Source: UBA3946 sp002385755
GTDB lineage: Bacteria; Bacillota_I; Bacilli_A; ML615J-28; CAG-698
Direction of reading: 5' to 3'
DNA: 64,000 nucleotides
Assembly (NCBI GenBank): GCA_050953085.1
Contig: JBMNLX010000005.1
Span: 1 to 64,000, forward strand
Shown here: piece by piece, positions 49,387 to 58,223 of the stretch
Layout of the letters: every line of letters begins with the position of its first letter
Numbering within the stretch: the first letter of the stretch is position 1
Position numbers and translations under genes: made by a program
The notes under the pieces: generated by a model
Databases searched by the model: none
Seen by the model: the letters and a program-made list of their open reading frames with translations, nothing else
What the model was told of the DNA's origin: nothing

Positions 49387-50826
49387 TTATTCAATTATGC
49401 CGCGCAGGTGCCAGGTATAAGCTTTTTCGATTTTCACGTCGACAATCTCGCCGGTTAAGCTTTTCTCTCCCGGGAAATTAACGAGTTTATTGTGTTCGGA
49501 ATAACCTGTGAGCATGTTTGCGTTCTTACCGCTAGGGCCGTCAACCAAAACTTTCACCGTTTTTCCTTCAAATCTTTTGTTTCCGTTTAGGTAGCCTTCG
49601 TTAACGAGCTTGTTTAATTCCTGAAGCCTTTGCTTTTTCACGTCGGCGGGAAGATCGTCCTTATATTTGCTCGCCGGCGTTCCCGACCGCGGCGAGTAAA
49701 TAAAGGTAAACGCCCCTTCAAAACCGGCCCGTTTTACCATGTCCAGCGTCTCGGCAAAATCCTCATCGGATTCGCCGGGGAAACCGACGATGATATCGGT
49801 CGTGATCGCGATATCGGGGATATGCTCTCTTAAAGCGTCGATTAATTCGAGATACGCTTCCCTGGTGTACTTGCGGTTCATTTTCTTAAGTATTTTGTTG
49901 CTTCCGGACTGAACGGGAAGGTGAATATGCGGCATGATGTTGCCTCGCAACGCCATTACCTCGATTGTTCTTTGATCCAAGTCGCGCGGGTGCGCCGTGA
50001 CGAAGCGAATCCGGGGAATGTCTATCCGGTTCAAATCGAGAAGCAAATCAGCAAACGTGTAACGGATATCGGTAAAATCCTTGCCGTAGGCGTTGACGTT
50101 TTGTCCGAGAAGCGTGACCTCTTTATAACCGCTCTCAGCTAATTCCTCGACTTCCGCGATTATGTCGCGATAATGACGCGACCTTTCCTTTCCGCGCGTG
50201 TAAGGAACGATACAGTAACTACAAAACTCATCGCATCCGTACATGATATTTACCCACGCTTTTTGCGGGAACGCGCGCTTCATCGGAACGCCCTCGACAA
50301 TTTCCCCCTCTTTCGAATACACCCGCACAACCTTTTCTTTGGAAAAATACGCGTCGTGTATATATTCGCCCAGGCGATGAAGATTATGGGTTCCGAAAAC
50401 AATATCGACATGCGGGTATTTTTCCATCACTTTAGAAACGACGGTTTCTTCCTGGGGCATGCAACCGCACAGAGCTATTAACAGGTCGGGATTATGTTTT
50501 TTTAAGTTTTTAATCCTGCCCAATTCTCCGAAAATACGGTTTTCGGCGTTCTCCCTAACGGCGCAGGTATTGAGGATAATAATATCCGCCTCGTTTTCAA
50601 ACTCTGTCGGGCGGAATCCCGTCGCCTCAAGCAAACCGGCCATTTTTTCCGAATCGGCCAAATTCCCTTGGCATCCGTATGTTTTTATGTGGTATTTTTT
50701 ATTATTGCCGATGCCGAGGAGATAATCGGGCAATTGATATCTTATTTGTTTTGTTTCTTTTTGCATTCTTCGCCGCGCTTCCTTAAGCGACGGGAAAAGA
50801 TGCTTCTCATATTTATCTCTTGTCAT
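49387..50826 (-). CDS. miaB: tRNA-2-methylthio-N6-dimethylallyladenosine synthase MiaB
   Basis: Radical-SAM enzyme that adds the methylthio group to i6A37 in tRNA. The 479 residues have the UPF0004 domain with C52, C88 and C122 for the auxiliary cluster, the radical-SAM motif C198xxxC202xxC205 and a C-terminal TRAM domain. The start at 50826 has AAGGTG six bases before it; the longer reading to 50859 is unlikely. Bacillus gene order is kept around it. Confidence 0.96.
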   Translation of the reverse strand: MTRDKYEKHLFPSLKEARRRMQKETKQIRYQLPDYLLGIGNNKKYHIKTYGCQGNLADSEKMAGLLEATGFRPTEFENEADIIILNTCAVRENAENRIFGELGRIKNLKKHNPDLLIALCGCMPQEETVVSKVMEKYPHVDIVFGTHNLHRLGEYIHDAYFSKEKVVRVYSKEGEIVEGVPMKRAFPQKAWVNIMYGCDEFCSYCIVPYTRGKERSRHYRDIIAEVEELAESGYKEVTLLGQNVNAYGKDFTDIRYTFADLLLDLNRIDIPRIRFVTAHPRDLDQRTIEVMALRGNIMPHIHLPVQSGSNKILKKMNRKYTREAYLELIDALREHIPDIAITTDIIVGFPGESDEDFAETLDMVKRAGFEGAFTFIYSPRSGTPASKYKDDLPADVKKQRLQELNKLVNEGYLNGNKRFEGKTVKVLVDGPSGKNANMLTGYSEHNKLVNFPGEKSLTGEIVDVKIEKAYTWHLRGIIE

Positions 50827-50842
50827 TGAATTCACCTTATTT

Positions 50843-50871
50843 ATTATACTAAATTTCACTAGCTCTTACAA
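50843..50871 (-). promoter_or_regulatory. Promoter of miaB
   Basis: TTGTAA (50866-50871), 17-base spacer, TATAAT (50843-50848), close to the start codon. Confidence 0.75.
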
Positions 50872-50951
50872 CAGCCACGCATACGTTATATTATACCAAA
50901 AGCCGCTTGAAGACGGATACAATAATTAATTTTTTATGATATAATATTATT

Positions 50952-51971
50952 ATGATTAATGAATTGGATTATTATTATAAAAAGCGCCCCGTAAGCGGAG
51001 TTCAGGATTTTATAAAATATCTATACCAAAAACGCTTCGGGCCGGCGCATTTTATTAATGTTGATTATGATGTTATACATGATTTTTTCATGAAAGAAAT
51101 TCAAAACTTAAATCCAGTCGCGTATCATGAGGATTTATACGATTACGCGGGGGACGTTTTCGCGCGCGTCAATCTTCGCCCTTATCAAGCTCTTGGGTTT
51201 GATTTGCGCGCCTTGTTCGAGCGGTTTATCGCCTCGTCAGAAGCGCAGGCAAACCACGAAATATTTTACGCCGATCTTAATATATTGTACTCCTACCTTC
51301 TGGGTAAAAAATTTGCCAAAGAGCAAATCGACGAAAAATACTCCCTAGCTAAGAAACCGGGTTTCATGTCCTTCCATCACAGCGAACAATACCGAAACAC
51401 ATACCGCCCCGCTTACCGTCTTATCAAACGGGAATTTATTAGCAAAGACATCAGATACGCGCAGTTTATTAATTACCTGAGCTCTTTTTCACCGGAAAAA
51501 CCCGCGATAATCGCCGTCGAGGGACGAAACGAAAACATGATAACGGAGTTTTGCGCGAAGGCGGCCGAAGATTTGCCGATAACGGTGATTAGCTGCGATC
51601 ATTTTCGCGACGTTGATAACGAGAACGAATTCGGCATTAACAGCGAACGGCTTAAAGCCGAAGCGTTATCAAAACTCAAGCCGGGTAAAAACTTGTTTTA
51701 TCGCAAATATAACCGCCGAAACCGCGAATATTCCCAAGTAAAGATTGAGAAAACAAAACAGCTCGTGTTAGTTGAAGGAATTTTCAGCGCCAACCCGAAA
51801 TTAGCCGGTCGTTATGATGCGGTTATTTATATCGACGACGGGAAAGGTTTTCGCGAGCAAAAGACAATGATAAGTCCTGACGAGCGGGAATATAGAGAAC
51901 TTTGGCTTTCCAGGCTAGATAAATATTACCGTAAATATAATATTATGTTCGGCTCGGATTTGATCGTATAA
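50952..51971 (+). CDS. Uridine-kinase-like protein with degenerate P-loop, fused to an N-terminal unknown domain
   Basis: A 339-residue protein. Residues 1-165 form an all-helical unknown domain (FIKYLYQKRFGPAHFINVDY). Residues 185-320 resemble the P-loop kinase fold of uridine kinases: the strand before the P-loop (AIIAVEGRNENMITEFC) and the KQLVLVEGIFSANP / DAVIYIDD blocks. But the P-loop GxxxxGK is replaced by EGRNENMI, so ATP binding by it is unlikely. It may be a regulator or a binding protein. A TATAAT at 50940-50945 sits so close to the ATG that the mRNA may be leaderless. It diverges from miaB. Confidence 0.7.
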   Translation: MINELDYYYKKRPVSGVQDFIKYLYQKRFGPAHFINVDYDVIHDFFMKEIQNLNPVAYHEDLYDYAGDVFARVNLRPYQALGFDLRALFERFIASSEAQANHEIFYADLNILYSYLLGKKFAKEQIDEKYSLAKKPGFMSFHHSEQYRNTYRPAYRLIKREFISKDIRYAQFINYLSSFSPEKPAIIAVEGRNENMITEFCAKAAEDLPITVISCDHFRDVDNENEFGINSERLKAEALSKLKPGKNLFYRKYNRRNREYSQVKIEKTKQLVLVEGIFSANPKLAGRYDAVIYIDDGKGFREQKTMISPDEREYRELWLSRLDKYYRKYNIMFGSDLIV

Positions 51972-52002
51972 AAAAATGATATCGCGTTGATATCATTTTT
52001 TT
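51971..52002. terminator. Bidirectional terminator after the kinase-like gene
   Basis: A 9-bp stem AATGATATC/GATATCATT with A run before and T run after, between convergent genes. Confidence 0.85.
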
Positions 52003-52753
52003 AATCCAATTTGAAATTATTCTTCGCCAGGCATTCGCGAATAATCTCGACAGGCGTCGCCCCGCCATTGACGTAATCATTAATGACTTTCTCGCCCAAA
52101 CCCCAGGTGTTTAAACCGACAATCTTATATTGGTCGTTAATCAACATGCTTCCGCTGCTGCCGCTGCGGATAATGGCGTCATGAATAATAACGTCATATT
52201 CGGTTTTATATTTGTCGTTTTCGATTTTGTTATAACCCAATACTTTCCCGGCGGTAATAATGTTGTTTCGACCGAGCGGGTTGCCTATTGAGAAAACCAA
52301 ATCCCCGACCTTCGGATTCTTTGACGCCAGTTCAATCGCGTCAAGCGATTGTACGGATTGAAACTCAAGTACGGCTAGATCGTAATCCTTATCCATAAAC
52401 ACAACATTTGCCCTGGCGGTATTATTATATATGTCTTCAACCGTATAACGGTGATTATAATTATCGGCTAAATAAACGACGTGATAGTTGGTCATTATAT
52501 AATGCTTATTGTTTTCTTTTTTTATGATTACGGCGCTCCCGGTCCCGTGATAAGGTCCCGGAATCTCGTTTCCGAAGACGGATTTGTAAGTTTCCGTTTC
52601 TATTTTCACATTCGAATTTATAACCACGGTGCTAATATAATTTAGCGTGTCCGCCGGAATACGAACCTCATTTTTCAATCCGTCGATAAGGAAACAAGCC
52701 GAGAGCAGCGAGACAAATAAAAAGGTCAACATGAGCTTTATTATTTTTTTCAT
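52001..52753 (-). CDS. Trypsin-like serine protease, lipoprotein
   Basis: A 250-residue exported protease of the trypsin/HtrA fold without PDZ domain. The lipobox LSAC gives lipid-modified Cys20. The catalytic triad is complete: His91 in TNYHVVY, Asp125 in DYDLAVLE and Ser200 in RSGSSGS. It likely degrades or processes proteins at the outer membrane face. The start at 52753 lies after GGTGG, two bases after the GNAT stop; the reading to 52768 overlaps that gene. Confidence 0.88.
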   Translation of the reverse strand: MKKIIKLMLTFLFVSLLSACFLIDGLKNEVRIPADTLNYISTVVINSNVKIETETYKSVFGNEIPGPYHGTGSAVIIKKENNKHYIMTNYHVVYLADNYNHRYTVEDIYNNTARANVVFMDKDYDLAVLEFQSVQSLDAIELASKNPKVGDLVFSIGNPLGRNNIITAGKVLGYNKIENDKYKTEYDVIIHDAIIRSGSSGSMLINDQYKIVGLNTWGLGEKVINDYVNGGATPVEIIRECLAKNNFKLD

Positions 52754-52754
52754 T

Positions 52755-53327
52755 TTACCACCATTCATTGTTTTTAATTTTTTGAAAATATTCCTCGTCG
52801 GTTATCGCGTAACAATTTATATCGTGAACCGTCCCGTCATAATTTAGATAACCTTTTTTTCTCACGCCTTCGAATGTCAATCCCAACTTCTCGCATACCC
52901 GGCGCGATTGCGTATTCGTTACAAACGAGGTGCATTCAATACGTTTTAATCTCAACGTCTCGAATCCCCATGAAATAACCTTTTTCGATGCTTCAACCGC
53001 AATGCCGCATCCCCAATAAGCGGGGTTCACCGTATAGCCCAGTTCGGCTTTAAATCCTTTCACATAAGTATGCAATTCAACCGTACCGATCATCTTGTTG
53101 GTCTCTTTCCAAACGATCGCGAAAGTCCCCAATTGACCCTTTTTTTTCTTCTCGTGAAACAGCCTGATTATCGCGCGCGTTTCGCCCAGCGAGGCGTGCG
53201 GTTTCCAGCCGGCATTCGGACCGACGTGCGGTAGTCTCGCGTACTCAAACATATCAATATAGTCTTTTTCCCTAATCTCGCGCAAAATCAGCCGCGGCGT
53301 GAACAATACCGGTAGTTTCGCTTCCAT
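52755..53327 (-). CDS. GNAT N-acetyltransferase (RimJ/RimL-like)
   Basis: A 190-residue acetyltransferase of the Acetyltransf_3 (RimJ/L) group, with LFTPRLILREIREKDY at the N-terminus, the acetyl-CoA loop region near ELGYTVNPAYWGCGIAVEA, and FVTNTQSRRVCEKLGL. Substrates of this group are ribosomal proteins, antibiotics or other amines; no target can be named. It is first in a pair with the lipoprotein protease. Confidence 0.88.
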   Translation of the reverse strand: MEAKLPVLFTPRLILREIREKDYIDMFEYARLPHVGPNAGWKPHASLGETRAIIRLFHEKKKKGQLGTFAIVWKETNKMIGTVELHTYVKGFKAELGYTVNPAYWGCGIAVEASKKVISWGFETLRLKRIECTSFVTNTQSRRVCEKLGLTFEGVRKKGYLNYDGTVHDINCYAITDEEYFQKIKNNEWW

Positions 53328-53407
53328 CAGTCATCATCCTTTATGATTATTATATAAAAAATAACCGTTTCTTGCAACAATAAAAGAAACTCATTTTTAA
53401 CTCGCAA

Positions 53408-53436
53408 ATAAAAAGAAATGGGACTCGCCCATTTCC
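53408..53436 (-). terminator. Terminator of spoVS
   Basis: Stem GAAATGGG/CCCATTTC (53415-53422 with 53428-53435) followed by U-rich sequence on the minus strand. Confidence 0.8.
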
Positions 53437-53467
53437 ATAAACACTGTAATAATTCCCGAATCCTCGG

Positions 53468-53731
53468 CTATTTTCTATGCTCAACTATTAATTTAATAGC
53501 CGTCCGTTCTTCCCCCTCGATTATAATGTCACTGAAAGCCGGAATGCAAATAAGATCCTTCCCCGTCGGTGCTACATAACCTCTAGCAATCGCAATCGAT
53601 TTAATGGCCTGATTAATTGCACCGGCGCCAATAGCTTGAATTTCCACAGCTTGTGCCGTCTTAAAGGCGTTGGCTAAAGCGCCTGCAACTGAATTTGGTT
53701 TAGACTTTGATGAAACTTTTAATACGTCCAT
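53468..53731 (-). CDS. spoVS: Stage V sporulation protein S
   Basis: Small Alba-like protein of 87 residues that helps forespore and coat development and affects septation. The family is very conserved and the sequence is nearly canonical: LKVSSKSKPNSVAGALANAF, QAIGAGAINQAIKSIAIARG and the TAIKLIVE end. Ribosome site AGGAGG. Order spoVS-ymdB-rny-recA is that of B. subtilis read backwards. Confidence 0.98.
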   Translation of the reverse strand: MDVLKVSSKSKPNSVAGALANAFKTAQAVEIQAIGAGAINQAIKSIAIARGYVAPTGKDLICIPAFSDIIIEGEERTAIKLIVEHRK

Positions 53732-53751
53732 AACTATCCTCCTGTTCTTAG

Positions 53752-53789
53752 GTCATAAAATTATATTCTTTGAAAAAAGAATTTATGAC
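53752..53789. other. Inverted repeat between ymdB and spoVS
   Basis: Outer arms GTCATAAA/TTTATGAC (8 bp) and inner arms TTCTTT/AAAGAA form a long imperfect palindrome with an ATTATA bulge. It has no U tail, so it may be an operator or an mRNA structure in the spoVS leader. Confidence 0.55.
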
Positions 53790-53799
53790 TTTTACAGGA

Positions 53800-54576
53800 C
53801 TATTCTACCAAATTTATAGTGTCGATATTTGTTACTTTTTTTGAAATTTCATTAATTTCTAAAATAATCGCATTAAATTGCGTCTTCCCCTCATTTTCCG
53901 GAGAAAATCTTTCTTGCGTCCCGCGCAGAAAACGGTTGATTATCGTTTCTTTTTTGACGCCGATAACGCCGTCAAGGGCTCCGGTCATACCGACATCGGT
54001 AATATAGGCGGTTCCGTTATCCAAAATCCGGGCGTCGTTGGTTTGAACATGAGTATGCGTCCCGTATATAACTTGGATCCTGCCGTCAAAACAGTGAGCG
54101 TATGCTATTTTCTCGCTTGTGGCTTCGGCGTGAAAATCGCAAATGTAGAGGTCGCTGTCTAACTTCTCAAGCAATTCCTCTGTTTTCGCAAACGGGCAAG
54201 AATTTTCTTCGCTCATATACACTTTGCCGATCATTTGCATAACCGTGACGGTAAGATTATTGCGCCTAAACGTCGCGTAGCCTTTTCCCGGCGAATTCTC
54301 AGGAAAATTATACGGCCTTATGACATTATCGACTTCCTCAATATAGTTAAAGATACCCCTGTTTTCAAAAGCGTGATTTCCCAGGGTAACTACCGTTACT
54401 CCCTGCTCAAGGTACCAACGGTAATGCCTTTCGTTTAAACCGCGCCCATGCGACGTATTCTCACCGTTCACGATAATAATATCGATTTTTTCTTTTTCTT
54501 TAATTTTTTTAACGTTTTTTTCGAAACTGGCGCGGCCGAGTTTTGAATATACGTCTCCGACTATTAATACTTTCAT
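53800..54576 (-). CDS. ymdB: Metallophosphodiesterase YmdB
   Basis: Calcineurin-like phosphodiesterase that acts on 2',3'-cAMP and affects developmental choice and biofilm. The 258 residues hold the metal ligands in GDVYSKLGR, NGENTSHGRG, TLGNHAFE, CDFHAEATSEK and YGTHTHVQT. It sits directly downstream of the RNase Y gene, its usual partner, but a terminator and a separate promoter (54595-54622) lie between. Good AAGGTG site. Confidence 0.95.
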   Translation of the reverse strand: MKVLIVGDVYSKLGRASFEKNVKKIKEKEKIDIIIVNGENTSHGRGLNERHYRWYLEQGVTVVTLGNHAFENRGIFNYIEEVDNVIRPYNFPENSPGKGYATFRRNNLTVTVMQMIGKVYMSEENSCPFAKTEELLEKLDSDLYICDFHAEATSEKIAYAHCFDGRIQVIYGTHTHVQTNDARILDNGTAYITDVGMTGALDGVIGVKKETIINRFLRGTQERFSPENEGKTQFNAIILEINEISKKVTNIDTINLVE

Positions 54577-54594
54577 TTTTTAGCACCTTTAAAT

Positions 54595-54622
54595 ATTATA
54601 CCATATAAATCTGCTTTTACAA
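54595..54622 (-). promoter_or_regulatory. Promoter of ymdB(-spoVS)
   Basis: TTGTAA (54617-54622), 16-base spacer, TATAAT (54595-54600) with extended TGG. Confidence 0.7.
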
Positions 54623-54655
54623 TAAAAAAAGTATTCGCTAGTATCGCCTATTTAA

Positions 54656-54684
54656 AACAAAAAAAGTTTCCCGTTAGGGAAACT
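54656..54684 (-). terminator. Terminator of rny
   Basis: Stem AGTTTCCC/GGGAAACT (54665-54672 with 54677-54684) followed by a U run on the minus strand. Confidence 0.85.
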
Positions 54685-56301
54685 CTATTTTGCAATTTCA
54701 TGAACCCTGGTTTCTCTGATAACCGTGACTTTAATCGTGCCGGGATAATGAAGGTCATTCTCGACTTTTAAACGGATATCCCTGGCTAATTTATATGCTT
54801 GCACGTCGTCGATTTCTTCCGGTTTTACAAGTATTCTAATTTCCCGGCCGGCTTGCAATGCGTATGATTTATCCACGCCCTTAAATTCATTGCAAATATC
54901 TTCAAGCTTCGTCAAACGTTTAATATAGTTTTCCAAAGATTCGCTGCGAGCGCCGGGGCGAGCCGCGGACAACGTATCGGCGGCGGCTACCAGTTGGGCG
55001 ATAATTGTTTTTGGTTCTCTGTCGCTATGATGTGAACCGATAGCGTCTATAACAACCGGATGCTCCCGGTATTTTTGGGCAAGCTCCAAGCCAATATCGA
55101 CATGACTCCCTTCCATTTCGTGATCGGCGGCTTTTCCGATATCATGCAGTAATCCGGCTCTTCGCGCTAATATTTCGTTTTCGCCGATTTCCGCCGCCAG
55201 TTTTCCGCTTAAAAAAGCGACTTCCAAGGAGTGGGATAAAGCGTTTTGCCCATAGCTTGTTCTAAACTTCAATCTTCCGATCAGTTTAATAATTTCCGGA
55301 TGAACCCTTCCGATTCCCGTTTCAAATACGGCTTTTTCACCCGTTTCTCGTAATTCGTTATCCATTTCTTTTTTCGATTTCGCAACCAATTCCTCGATGC
55401 GCGACGGTTGAATCCTTCCGTCGGCAATCAACGCTTCCAATGTCCTGCGGGCTATTTCTCTTCTAATGGGATCGAAACAAGAGAGAACAACGGCTTCGGG
55501 GGTATCGTCAATGATAATATCAACCCCGGTATTAGCCTCGATTGCTCTGATGTTTCTGCCCTCGCGCCCGATAATACGTCCTTTCATTTCATCGTTAGGG
55601 AGCGGAACCACCGAAATTGTTTTTTCGGACACGGTTTCGCTTGCGTACTGCTGAATCGCATTGGCCAGTAGACTTTGGGCTTTGCGACTGACTTCCGCTT
55701 TAGCTTTGTCTTCGGCGTCTTTAATTAACAACGCTATTTCGTTGGCCATCTCATCTTCCACTCTTTGAAGAATGATGCTTCTGGCCTCCTCGATATCTAA
55801 ACCGGAAATTTCAAGTAATTTCTTGCTTTGCTCTTCAATTAATTCTTCCACTTTGCTATATTGTTCGTCTAGCATTGATTTACGTTCATCGTTTTTTTGC
55901 TCCTTAAGATTCAAAACCTCTTCGCGTTTGTCGAGATTGGCGCTGCGGGCGTCCAATCTTTCCTCGCGTTGCGCCAACTTGCGTTCTAGATCATCAACTA
56001 TTCTTCTTCTTTCTCTTATTTCGCGTTCAACTTCATTACGTAAATTTCGAATCTCTTTTTCGCTCTCTTGTTTTAACCGATATATCTCTTGCTTGGTTTC
56101 AACAAGCATGTTCTTGCGATTTTCATCAGCCAGCCTTTTGGCATCTTCTATAATCTTTTGCGCGGATTTTCCGGTCTTTTCATATTTTTTATGAAAGGCG
56201 TAATACCCGATGCCAAATCCAATCAATATAAGCAATATGGAAGTAATTACATAAATAGAGACCTCAAGAAAATTACCCATTAACAGGTTAATTTCTGGCA
56301 T
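54685..56301 (-). CDS. rny: Ribonuclease Y
   Basis: Membrane-bound endoribonuclease that starts mRNA decay in Bacillota. The 538 residues have an N-terminal helix (about 12-32), a long coiled coil (35-195), a KH domain with GRIIGREGRNIRAIE and an HD domain with LLHDIGKA near 387-394. Length and order fit the family. Ribosome site GGAGGT. It is upstream of ymdB and downstream of recA as in B. subtilis. Confidence 0.97.
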   Translation of the reverse strand: MPEINLLMGNFLEVSIYVITSILLILIGFGIGYYAFHKKYEKTGKSAQKIIEDAKRLADENRKNMLVETKQEIYRLKQESEKEIRNLRNEVEREIRERRRIVDDLERKLAQREERLDARSANLDKREEVLNLKEQKNDERKSMLDEQYSKVEELIEEQSKKLLEISGLDIEEARSIILQRVEDEMANEIALLIKDAEDKAKAEVSRKAQSLLANAIQQYASETVSEKTISVVPLPNDEMKGRIIGREGRNIRAIEANTGVDIIIDDTPEAVVLSCFDPIRREIARRTLEALIADGRIQPSRIEELVAKSKKEMDNELRETGEKAVFETGIGRVHPEIIKLIGRLKFRTSYGQNALSHSLEVAFLSGKLAAEIGENEILARRAGLLHDIGKAADHEMEGSHVDIGLELAQKYREHPVVIDAIGSHHSDREPKTIIAQLVAAADTLSAARPGARSESLENYIKRLTKLEDICNEFKGVDKSYALQAGREIRILVKPEEIDDVQAYKLARDIRLKVENDLHYPGTIKVTVIRETRVHEIAK

Positions 56302-56520
56302 CTATTTGCACCTCCATAGAAGACGTCTAAAATATTTAATTTTTAGTCTACTTAAATTATTATAACTTATTTTTATTCCATAGTCAATTATTATTTTCCA
56401 TTAACATGACATTCGGCTAAAACTTGCTCAACGGGAAAAATCAAATTGCCGAATAATTAGCGCGGAAAAAATAATCTTTTCTCAGGAACGAAATTGTTAA
56501 CGAATTTTGTTGGCTGGGTA

Positions 56521-56545
56521 TAAAAAAACCGGCTAAACCGGTTTT
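56521..56545 (-). terminator. Terminator of recA
   Basis: Stem AAACCGG/CCGGTTT (56526-56532 with 56538-56544) that overlaps the last recA codons, with U run on the minus strand. Confidence 0.85.
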
Positions 56546-57528
56546 TCCATGAAAGCGGCCCGTATTTTTTCCTCAATTTCTTTCGCCAGGTTGGGATTGT
56601 TCCGCAGATATTCCTTGACGTTTTCTCGTCCTTGTCCCAATTTTTCATCGTTATACGAAAACCACGCGCCGCTCTTCGCGATAATATCGTGCGCGACACC
56701 CAAATCAATTATTTCTCCCTCATAAGAGATACCCTTGCCGTAAATCAGATCAATTTCCGCGGTTTTAAACGGCGGAGCGACCTTGTTTTTTACAACTCTC
56801 ACACGCGTCAAGTTCCCGATAATATCGCCGCCTTTCTTTATCGTATCGACGCGTCTAATATCCAAGCGAATGGTGGAGTAAAATTTTAAAGCCCTGCCGC
56901 CGGAGGTCGTTTCCGGCGACCCGAAGAGAACCCCGACTTTTTCCCTGATTTGATTAATAAAGATGGCGATGGTTTTGCTTTTTGATATCGCGCCGCTCAG
57001 CTTGCGCATCGCCTGTGACATCAGGCGGGCTTGCATGCCGATATGAGCGTCGCCCATATCGCCGTCAATCTCGACTTTTGGAACCAACGCCGCGACCGAA
57101 TCGATAACGATAATATCAATCGCGTTGCTGCGGATTAAATGCTCGGCGATATCAAGCGCCTGCTCGCCGGTATCGGGTTGCGATAGAATTAGATTGTTAA
57201 TATCTATACCCAAGTTTTTCGCATATACCGGGTCAAGAGCGTGTTCGGCGTCGATAAAAGCGGCGTAACCGCCTCTTTTTTGCGCTTCCGCAATTGCGTG
57301 CAAAGCGAAAGTTGTTTTACCGCTGCTTTCCGGCCCGTAAATTTCAATGATTCTCCCGCGCGGGTAACCGCCTACCCCCAAAGCGATATCCAACGTTATT
57401 GAGCCCGACGGGATCACTTCGATATCCCCAATGGCCTTTTCGCCCAATTTCATAATCGAGCCTTTTCCGAATTGTTTTTCGATTTGCTTAAAAGCCTCTT
57501 CCAATAATTTTTCTTTATCTTCTGCCAT
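56533..57528 (-). CDS. recA: Recombinase A
   Basis: Strand-exchange ATPase for recombination and SOS. The 331 residues show KLLEEAFKQIEKQFGKGSIM at the N-terminus, Walker A GPESSGKT, IFINQIREKVGVLFGSPE and the loop region VTETTSGGRALKFYS-like ETTSGGRALKFYS. The start at 57528 follows GGAGA by six bases; a longer reading to 57552 is rejected. It follows pgsA by ten bases; B. subtilis has cinA between them. Confidence 0.97.
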   Translation of the reverse strand: MAEDKEKLLEEAFKQIEKQFGKGSIMKLGEKAIGDIEVIPSGSITLDIALGVGGYPRGRIIEIYGPESSGKTTFALHAIAEAQKRGGYAAFIDAEHALDPVYAKNLGIDINNLILSQPDTGEQALDIAEHLIRSNAIDIIVIDSVAALVPKVEIDGDMGDAHIGMQARLMSQAMRKLSGAISKSKTIAIFINQIREKVGVLFGSPETTSGGRALKFYSTIRLDIRRVDTIKKGGDIIGNLTRVRVVKNKVAPPFKTAEIDLIYGKGISYEGEIIDLGVAHDIIAKSGAWFSYNDEKLGQGRENVKEYLRNNPNLAKEIEEKIRAAFMEKPV

Positions 57529-57538
57529 AAACGTCTCC

Positions 57539-58159
57539 TTATTTTTTCTCAAATATTAATGTCTTGTTTTTAATAAAATAATCAAACCCGGATATTAATG
57601 TCAATAAGCCGGCGATGGCTATCAATATCAAAGCCGTAATATCTTTTGCCGATTCGCCCAGCAAAGCAAAGGGATAGCAATTGACCAACAAAACGATAAT
57701 CATGATCATTTGCGACACAGTCTTTGCTTTCCCGAGTTTGCTCGCGGCGATTACGACGTTTTCGTTAACCGCGAGCAGCCTGATTCCGGTAACGATAAAC
57801 TCGCGGGCGATCATCAAAGTCACGACAAATCCCAACCCAAACCCGAAAGCCGAAAAACGTCCTCTCTCCAACAAAACGATAATAGTCGCAAAAACCAAAA
57901 GTTTATCGGCAAGAGGGTCCATAAATTTGCCGAAATTTGTGATGATATTCCTTTTCCTTGCGATATAGCCGTCCAAGAAGTCGGTAAACGACGCCAGGAC
58001 AAAGATTACCAATAAAACTATGTTTTCCAAAGTAATTTCCGTTCCCCGGCTTAAGTCGCCAAACAAAACGGTATTATTAAAGAATGGTATTAACGACACC
58101 AGAATAATAACGGGAATAATAATGATTCTTGACAAAGTCAACTTATTTGGTAAATTCAT
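57539..58159 (-). CDS. pgsA: CDP-diacylglycerol-glycerol-3-phosphate phosphatidyltransferase
   Basis: First step from CDP-diacylglycerol (made by CdsA at 20.4 kb) to phosphatidylglycerol. The 206 residues hold six membrane helices and the CDP-alcohol motif DGX2ARX8GX3DX3D in DGYIARKRNIITNFGKF followed by MDPLADK. Ribosome site AAGGAG. It heads the pgsA-recA unit. Confidence 0.95.
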   Translation of the reverse strand: MNLPNKLTLSRIIIIPVIILVSLIPFFNNTVLFGDLSRGTEITLENIVLLVIFVLASFTDFLDGYIARKRNIITNFGKFMDPLADKLLVFATIIVLLERGRFSAFGFGLGFVVTLMIAREFIVTGIRLLAVNENVVIAASKLGKAKTVSQMIMIIVLLVNCYPFALLGESAKDITALILIAIAGLLTLISGFDYFIKNKTLIFEKK

Positions 58160-58223
58160 ATTAACTCCTTCTATTCTTCCTGATTTATATTATATAATAA
58201 AACGCAGCGTTAGTAAACAAAGA

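Noticed and set aside
50940..50945. TATAAT just before the kinase-like gene as a complete promoter
   Set aside because: No -35 box at 16-18 bases; noted only as a possible -10, so not listed as a feature.
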